Assembly (NCBI GenBank): GCA_017397605.1
Contig: JAFQII010000196.1
Location: forward strand, 1 to 13,794
DNA length: 13,794 nt
Direction: 5' to 3'
Source: Clostridia bacterium
Lineage (GTDB): Bacteria > Bacillota > Clostridia > Oscillospirales > CAG-382
The notes below the pieces were generated by a model. The model ran no database searches. It was not told the origin of the DNA and saw nothing but the letters and a program-made list of their open reading frames with translations. A program made the position numbers and the translations under genes. Positions 12,847 to 13,794 of this stretch are shown here, piece by piece; position 1 is the first letter of the stretch, and every line of letters starts with the position of its first letter.

Positions 12847-13794
12847 TTAGCCCAGCTTGGGAAGAGAAGCAGCAGCGACGGACTGACCGACGCGGCGGGA
12901 GGACTCGTCCGGAATGTGAAGCTTGCACTTTGCAGCGAGCTCGGGGAACTCGGTGTCCAAAACTTCCTGCGCGCGAGCAAGCAAGATCTCGCCGCCCTTA
13001 CCGGAGGTTACACGGCCCATGATGAGGACGTGCTTCATTTCGTAGAACTCAGCGTAGTAGCCGATTGCGTAGCCGAAGTAGCAGCCGATCGTATCGTAGA
13101 TCTTCGCCGCACGCTCGTCGCCTTCTGCCATCAGACCCTGCACGACCTTGAGCTTTTCAGCGGGGGTCATGTTGGGATCGAGCTCAATGCCTGCCGCGGG
13201 AGCAAGCTTGATCACGCCGTCCTGCGAGAAATACTTTACGCCGCAACCGTAGTCGCCGGACCACTCGTCAACCATTGCGTTTTCGCAGAAGTCAACGGGA
13301 ACGAATGCAAGCTCGTTGAGCCAGCCGGTGATGTTGCCGTCGGGATCGACGTAACCGCCTGCCTCGGAGGTGCCCATTGCAACGCCCAGAACGGAGTCGT
13401 CATTCAGATCCATTGCGCCTGCAAGTGCGGTAACGTCACCGTCGTTTGCAACCTCGATCGGGATCTCCTTGCCCAGCTCCTCGCCCAGCTTCTTCGCTGC
13501 GTCGAGGTACATGGTCTTGACGTATTTTGCAAAATCGTCGGGAGAAACCTACAAGAACACGGAAGCGACCATGATCTTGTTGTCGATATAAACGCCTGCG
13601 GAGGAAACACCGATTGCGTCGACACGGGGCATATGAGAAGCCGCGGTCTTCATTGCGGTGTAGATGCCGTCAAAGTGGTACATCGGGTCGGAGTTGACCT
13701 TGGGCAGCCAAACGACTTCCTCAGAATAAACGGACTCGCCGTTGACAACCGCGGAGACCTTGCGGTCGGATCCGCCTGCGTCAAAGCCGATGCG
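12847..13794 (-). CDS. ROK-like (ASKHA-fold) sugar kinase, partial and split by an in-frame TAG
   Basis: The open frame enters from the right edge without its start codon. It carries ATP-site elements of the ASKHA kinases: GFDAGGSDRK (phosphate 1), GVSSAG, VANDGDVTALAG (phosphate 2 region with the likely catalytic Asp) and GVAMGTSEAGGYV, then the C-terminal LIMGRVTSGKGG (adenosine loop). It probably phosphorylates a sugar in the cytoplasm; which one is unknown, and a regulatory ROK role is possible. At visible codon 82 (13551-13549) the frame contains TAG, between VASVFL and VSPDDFAKY. Conserved sequence continues in the same frame on both sides. Read conventionally, only a 221-residue fragment from 13512 would be called. 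It ends in TAA followed by a strong terminator. Confidence 0.82.

Overview
The window looks like a chromosomal segment from an anaerobic member of the Clostridia (Bacillota), probably a gut or rumen relative of the Oscillospirales or Christensenellales. The evidence is the gene content, AGGAGG-type ribosome binding sites, consensus sigma-A promoters with 17-bp spacers, and the moderate-to-high GC coding style. No tRNA, rRNA, CRISPR array, transposase or phage structural gene is visible.

Layout. Bases 1-6420 hold one tightly packed minus-strand operon of six genes, read from right to left: a DUF4855 protein with a discoidin-like N-terminus, a class I SAM methyltransferase, a YgjP-type zinc metallopeptidase, tripeptidase PepT, a DUF6259-like glycoside-hydrolase-type protein, and a MutX/YtkD-like NUDIX hydrolase cut by the window edge. 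Four of its five junctions are 4-base ATGA stop/start overlaps. The operon is driven by an extended -10 promoter at 6467-6495. A plus-strand promoter back to back with it drives a COG2509-type FAD-dependent dehydrogenase (6593-7957). A convergent SH3b-containing amidase (8029-8772) follows, separated from it by a palindromic repeat/terminator. Then comes the translation cluster infC-rpmI-rplT (9073-10202), with a long leader carrying an apparent attenuator and an AUA start codon for IF3. rpsU (10345-10521) has its own consensus promoter and terminator. A lipoprotein glycosidase (10667-12574) combines a PsbP/DcrB-like domain with a GH26-like barrel. A 270-bp island of five or six perfect palindromes precedes a minus-strand ROK-like kinase, which runs off the right end.

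The most notable observation is that two unrelated conserved genes, the YgjP metallopeptidase (TAG at 3824-3822) and the ROK-like kinase (TAG at 13551-13549), are each interrupted by one in-frame TAG with otherwise intact sequence on both sides. None of the 13 gene ends visible in the window uses TAG (8 TAA, 5 TGA). This would fit UAG being read as an amino acid, by reassignment or efficient suppression. Two nonsense mutations or assembly errors remain possible. The question cannot be settled from 14 kb.

Functionally, the window combines housekeeping translation genes with genes for glycan handling (DUF4855, DUF6259-like, GH26-like, ROK-like kinase) and peptide turnover (PepT, YgjP). This suits a saccharolytic anaerobe, although no substrate can be named from the sequence.
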